Shown here piece after piece: positions 60,504 to 64,000 of a DNA stretch of 64,000 nt; position 1 is the first letter of the stretch, and every line of letters starts with the position of its first letter. The notes beneath the pieces are model-generated. The model was not told the origin of the DNA, ran no database searches, and saw only the letters and a list, made by a program, of their open reading frames with translations. This DNA comes from an uncultured Pelagibacteraceae bacterium (GTDB lineage: Bacteria; Pseudomonadota; Alphaproteobacteria; Pelagibacterales; Pelagibacteraceae): positions 1 through 64,000 of the forward strand of contig CACKRM010000002.1 of the NCBI GenBank assembly GCA_902602655.1. Reading direction: 5' to 3'. A program made the position numbers and the translations under genes.

Positions 60504-61733
60504 CTATGTTATGACCTGTGACCTTTCGAGCCTATTTTCGTCAATTGGTAAATGAACTAAAGTTGCGAATATGGATAATAAGATAGATATATACCAAGCG
60601 TAATCATACGATCCATGTAAATCATAAAAATATCCTCCTAAGTATGCTCCAAAAAAAGAACCAATTTGATGACTAAAAAAAACTATTCCAAAGAGAGTGC
60701 TCAAGTACTTGGTGCCAAAGATTTGAGCAACAATACCATTAGTAGGAGGAACAGTTGACAACCATAACATGCCAAAAGTAATTCCAAATAATATTGATGT
60801 TAAGTTTGAAATAGGTAAGAAAATAAATAAAGAAATAATTATAGCTCTAAAAAAATATAATAAACTTAACAAAATTTTTTTACTGTATTTAGTTCCTAGA
60901 TAACCCATTCCAAGCGTACCAATAATATTAAAAAATCCAATTAGAGCTAAAATAATTGGAGCTGACCAATCAGATAATCCTTTTTCTTGCATATATCCAG
61001 GAATATGAGTAGCGACTAATGTAATTTGAAAACCACAAACAAAGAACCCTGCAACAAGAAGTAAGTACCCCTTGTGTGAAAAAGCCTCTTTTATGGCTTC
61101 AAAAAATTTTTGATTATCATTGTTCTCTGAAATACTTGATTGAGTTTTTTGTTTCGGTATTAGAAAAATTGAAGCTATTAAACCAAATAGTATAAAATAA
61201 AGATAATATAACAATGTATTTTCCCATCCAAATTCAATTAGACTAAATTTAGTAAATAATGGAGTTAAAAAGTATCCGATCGATGCGGATGCTGTAACTA
61301 TACCGGTTGCTAAAGTTCTTTGTTCATTTGAAAAATGTTTTCCTACTTCAGAAACAGGTACGCTCATAGCTGTTGCCCCTAAAGCTGTACCAATTAATAA
61401 ACCTAAACTAAGTTGAAAAAAAATTCCTGTATTAGGCCCTGAATAAAGAAAATAAATACCAAAGGCAAATATTATGAAACCTATAAAGACTGCCTTATTG
61501 CCCCCGAACTTGTCTGCAAGAATTCCAAATAATGGAGCGGTCAATCCCCACATAAACATTTGAATACCTATTGCTAAACCAAATTCTGTTCTTGATACTA
61601 ATAACGCCTCTTCAAATACATTAAAAAAAAGTCCGAAAGTTTGCCTTAAGCCCATCGAGACCAAAATTATAGAACAAGCAGATAAAAGAGCTATTAAAGC
61701 TATTCGGTTTTGAATAAATTTTTTTTCCATCAT
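60504..61733 (-). CDS. MFS transporter
   Basis: 409 aa, 12 hydrophobic segments, GILADKFGGNKAVFIG motif. Confidence 0.9.
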   Translation of the reverse strand: MMEKKFIQNRIALIALLSACSIILVSMGLRQTFGLFFNVFEEALLVSRTEFGLAIGIQMFMWGLTAPLFGILADKFGGNKAVFIGFIIFAFGIYFLYSGPNTGIFFQLSLGLLIGTALGATAMSVPVSEVGKHFSNEQRTLATGIVTASASIGYFLTPLFTKFSLIEFGWENTLLYYLYFILFGLIASIFLIPKQKTQSSISENNDNQKFFEAIKEAFSHKGYLLLVAGFFVCGFQITLVATHIPGYMQEKGLSDWSAPIILALIGFFNIIGTLGMGYLGTKYSKKILLSLLYFFRAIIISLFIFLPISNLTSILFGITFGMLWLSTVPPTNGIVAQIFGTKYLSTLFGIVFFSHQIGSFFGAYLGGYFYDLHGSYDYAWYISILLSIFATLVHLPIDENRLERSQVIT

Positions 61734-62908
61734 TTAATTTTTTTTATTGCATTTTTGAGATCTGATATTAAGTCTTTATAATCTTCTAAGCCAATATGCA
61801 AACGTACAAGGTGTTCATTTTTCTTAAGTTTAAAAAAATTTCTCTTTCCAAGCTCAGTAGAGGTATTAAAAACTACTAAACTTTCAAAACCTCCCCAGCT
61901 GTACCCTATGCCAAATAGTTTTAAAGAATTAACGAATTTATATACTGAAGATTTCTTTTTTGAATTTATTATTATACCCAACAATCCTGAAGCTCCAGAA
62001 TAATACTTTTTCCATAATTTATAATTTTTTGAATTTCTTTTATAAGGATATAAAATTTTAGTAATTTTTTTTTGGGTTGAAAGCCAACTAATTACTTTAA
62101 GCGTATTTTCATAATGTTTTTTAAGTCTTAAATCTAAAGTCCTTAAACCTCTAATAACCAAATATGCATCATCTGAAGATAAACGATACCCTGAAACATT
62201 GTTATACCACTTTACTTTATTAAAAGCTTTTTTACTCACTGCTAAAGTTCCTGCCATTACATCTGAATGGCCTGAGTAATATTTAGTCGCAGAAGTTATT
62301 GATAAATCAAATCCAATTTTAATTGGTTTCATAAAATAAGCAGTTCCCCATGTGTTGTCTATTGCTGTGTAAATATTTCTTTTTTTTGCAAAATTAACTA
62401 TCTTTTTTAAATCTTGAAATTCAAAAGTATTACTCCCAGGATTTTCAACATATATAAGTTTTGTTCTTTTATTAGTTTTTTTTTGTAAATCTCTCAAATC
62501 ATTTGGATTGTACCAAACTGCTTTAACATTAAACTCTTTAAGTAATTGTGAAACTAGTTTTTGTGTTGGGCGATATACACAATCTGAAATTAGTATTTCA
62601 TCTCCTGGTCTACAAATACTCATTATCGCAAGAGCTACTGAAGCAAAACCAGTTTGAGTTAAAAAAACGTGATGGGCCCCCTCTAATTCTTTAAGAATTT
62701 TTTGTAAAACAATAGTCGTTTGTGAGCCTTGTCGTCCATAATCGTAAAAGGCTACAGTTTTGTTTTTGTTGATTTTTTTCTGATGTTTTCTAAGTTCTTG
62801 TACTGACTTAAAAAAAATTGTTGAGGCTCTTACAACAGCAGGATTGGCTGATCTATTGACTGTATCTTGACCTGCATGTTTTAAAAATGTGTTTGTGGAC
62901 TTTTTCAT
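61730..62908 (-). CDS. metC: PLP-dependent cystathionine beta-lyase-like
   Basis: NPAVVRASTIFFKS, SITSATKYYSGHSDVMAGTL PLP motif, YSWGGFESL. Confidence 0.9.
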   Translation of the reverse strand: MKKSTNTFLKHAGQDTVNRSANPAVVRASTIFFKSVQELRKHQKKINKNKTVAFYDYGRQGSQTTIVLQKILKELEGAHHVFLTQTGFASVALAIMSICRPGDEILISDCVYRPTQKLVSQLLKEFNVKAVWYNPNDLRDLQKKTNKRTKLIYVENPGSNTFEFQDLKKIVNFAKKRNIYTAIDNTWGTAYFMKPIKIGFDLSITSATKYYSGHSDVMAGTLAVSKKAFNKVKWYNNVSGYRLSSDDAYLVIRGLRTLDLRLKKHYENTLKVISWLSTQKKITKILYPYKRNSKNYKLWKKYYSGASGLLGIIINSKKKSSVYKFVNSLKLFGIGYSWGGFESLVVFNTSTELGKRNFFKLKKNEHLVRLHIGLEDYKDLISDLKNAIKKIK

Positions 62909-62980
62909 AAAATAAGTATAATCAAATAATTATTCTGTATATATATATTTAACAAATAAGTGCAAAATAAGGAGACAAAA

Positions 62981-63064
62981 ATGGGTTACCCAAAGAAGCA
63001 TCGAGGTAGAAGAAAAATTGGCTCAAAAAAAAGAAGAGCTAGAAAAAGAAACAAAAGAAAATAG
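62981..63064 (+). CDS. 27-aa highly basic microprotein (ribosomal-protein-like)
   Basis: ATG...TAG encoding MGYPKKHRGRRKIGSKKRRARKRNKRK; upstream AAGGAGACAAAA Shine-Dalgarno. Confidence 0.75.
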   Translation: MGYPKKHRGRRKIGSKKRRARKRNKRK

Positions 63065-63085
63065 CCTTAAGTAAGAATTATATCT

Positions 63086-63781
63086 ATGAAAGAGATTGCA
63101 CAAATCCGAAGGTTGAGTTTGTGGATTTTTCTTATTCCATTGTTAGCAATAAATTTATGTTTAATAATTTCGCAAAACCCTGAATTGCTCGAAAATACCA
63201 TTTTCTCAGTTGATCAAATTGGACGATCTGGTTTTTCTATACCTTATCTTGATGGTAGTTTATCAATAAGTAGAGCCTCTAGAACATATCCTCAATATTT
63301 GATTTTTAAGCCTGCAATGTTTTTAACTGCTGCTCTTTTGTTTTTTTACTGGAAAAATAATAATCAGTTAGTAAATAATCTTAATTCATCTAATTATAAC
63401 TATAAATTTAAAACATTTGGAATTTTATCTGCGGTTTTTTTAGTAATTCACTCTATATTGCTTGGTGTAAAATTTGATATTCAAATTTATAAGCTTTTTA
63501 GAAGAGTTGTACTTTTGCTGTTTATTATATTTGAAATAATTGCTCAGGGAATTTTGGTTTACCACTTTTATAAACTCAAACTTAAATTAGAAAAATTAAT
63601 CTATAAAAAAGTTTTAACTTTAAAGATTATTTTGGTAATTATACTTTCCTCAGTAGGAATTTTAAGTCTCCCTATTTTGGTAACTAAAGGGAACACACAC
63701 TTCAAACATGCGTTAGAATGGAATTATTTTGTTGGTGTTGTAACATTTTATTTGTTTTCAAGGTTTTTTTGGAAGAAGTGA
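63086..63781 (+). CDS. polytopic membrane protein, unknown function
   Basis: 231 aa with about six hydrophobic segments. Confidence 0.65.
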   Translation: MKEIAQIRRLSLWIFLIPLLAINLCLIISQNPELLENTIFSVDQIGRSGFSIPYLDGSLSISRASRTYPQYLIFKPAMFLTAALLFFYWKNNNQLVNNLNSSNYNYKFKTFGILSAVFLVIHSILLGVKFDIQIYKLFRRVVLLLFIIFEIIAQGILVYHFYKLKLKLEKLIYKKVLTLKIILVIILSSVGILSLPILVTKGNTHFKHALEWNYFVGVVTFYLFSRFFWKK

Positions 63782-63962
63782 AAAACTCACAGCTTCTATC
63801 CTTTTCAGGATAGAAACGTGAAGTTTTGGTTCGTCGTTGTAGGCGCTACCGCCGAACCTTCCCGATCAACCATTTTAGCGCTACTCAGTTGATCTTTCTG
63901 CCCTTTAAGCTTGAACCTCTCGGTTTTTCCTTAAATGGCCAGTTAAGAGTTGCCTCTTAATT
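63781..63962 (-). ncRNA. candidate structured non-coding RNA ending in a terminator-like hairpin
   Basis: TTAAGAG-GCAA-CTCTTAA, ACC-GAGA-GGT, GATCAAC...GTTGATC, GGTTCG...CGAACC, and TTCTATCC...GGATAGAA followed by TTTTT on the minus strand; noticeably more GC-rich than its flanks. Confidence 0.6.
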
Positions 63963-64000
63963 AATATGATTAAAACATAGTTAATCCAATAATTAAATCA

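Noticed and set aside
63781-63962. Plus-strand riboswitch or leader for a gene beyond the window
   Set aside because: The hairpin loops are GNRA-type and the poly-U tail follows the terminal hairpin only on the minus strand, so that orientation was preferred; the downstream gene cannot be seen.

Overview
AT-rich, tightly packed alphaproteobacterial chromosome segment. Gene content and style resemble SAR11/Pelagibacterales; this is inferred from recognised protein families, and no search was run. The left ~29 kb is mostly core metabolism: lipA, eno, kdsA, pyrG, secG, tpiA, trpEGDC, lexA, gltX, the lpx/fabZ/bamA/dxr/cdsA envelope cluster, and a tRNA-Met next to a small glycan module. From ~30.8 to ~59.6 kb lies what looks like an organosulfonate-to-sulfate region. 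It holds taurine-type ABC uptake, an omega-aminotransferase plus alanine dehydrogenase, a TRAP transporter with an HpsN-like dehydrogenase, SDRs, a GMC dehydrogenase, an Xsc-like lyase, Pta, SuyAB-like sulfo-lyase and AprBA with a membrane subunit. Other items worth follow-up: a CADD-like candidate self-sacrificing pABA synthase; a 27-aa basic microprotein missed by the ORF track; a multi-hairpin candidate ncRNA at the right edge; tandem GT61-like genes sharing a 181-nt near-identical 5' segment; an unknown five-gene module at 40.2-42.0 kb; and two homopolymer frameshifts (a carbamoyltransferase and eno). No CRISPR array, transposase or phage genes were seen.
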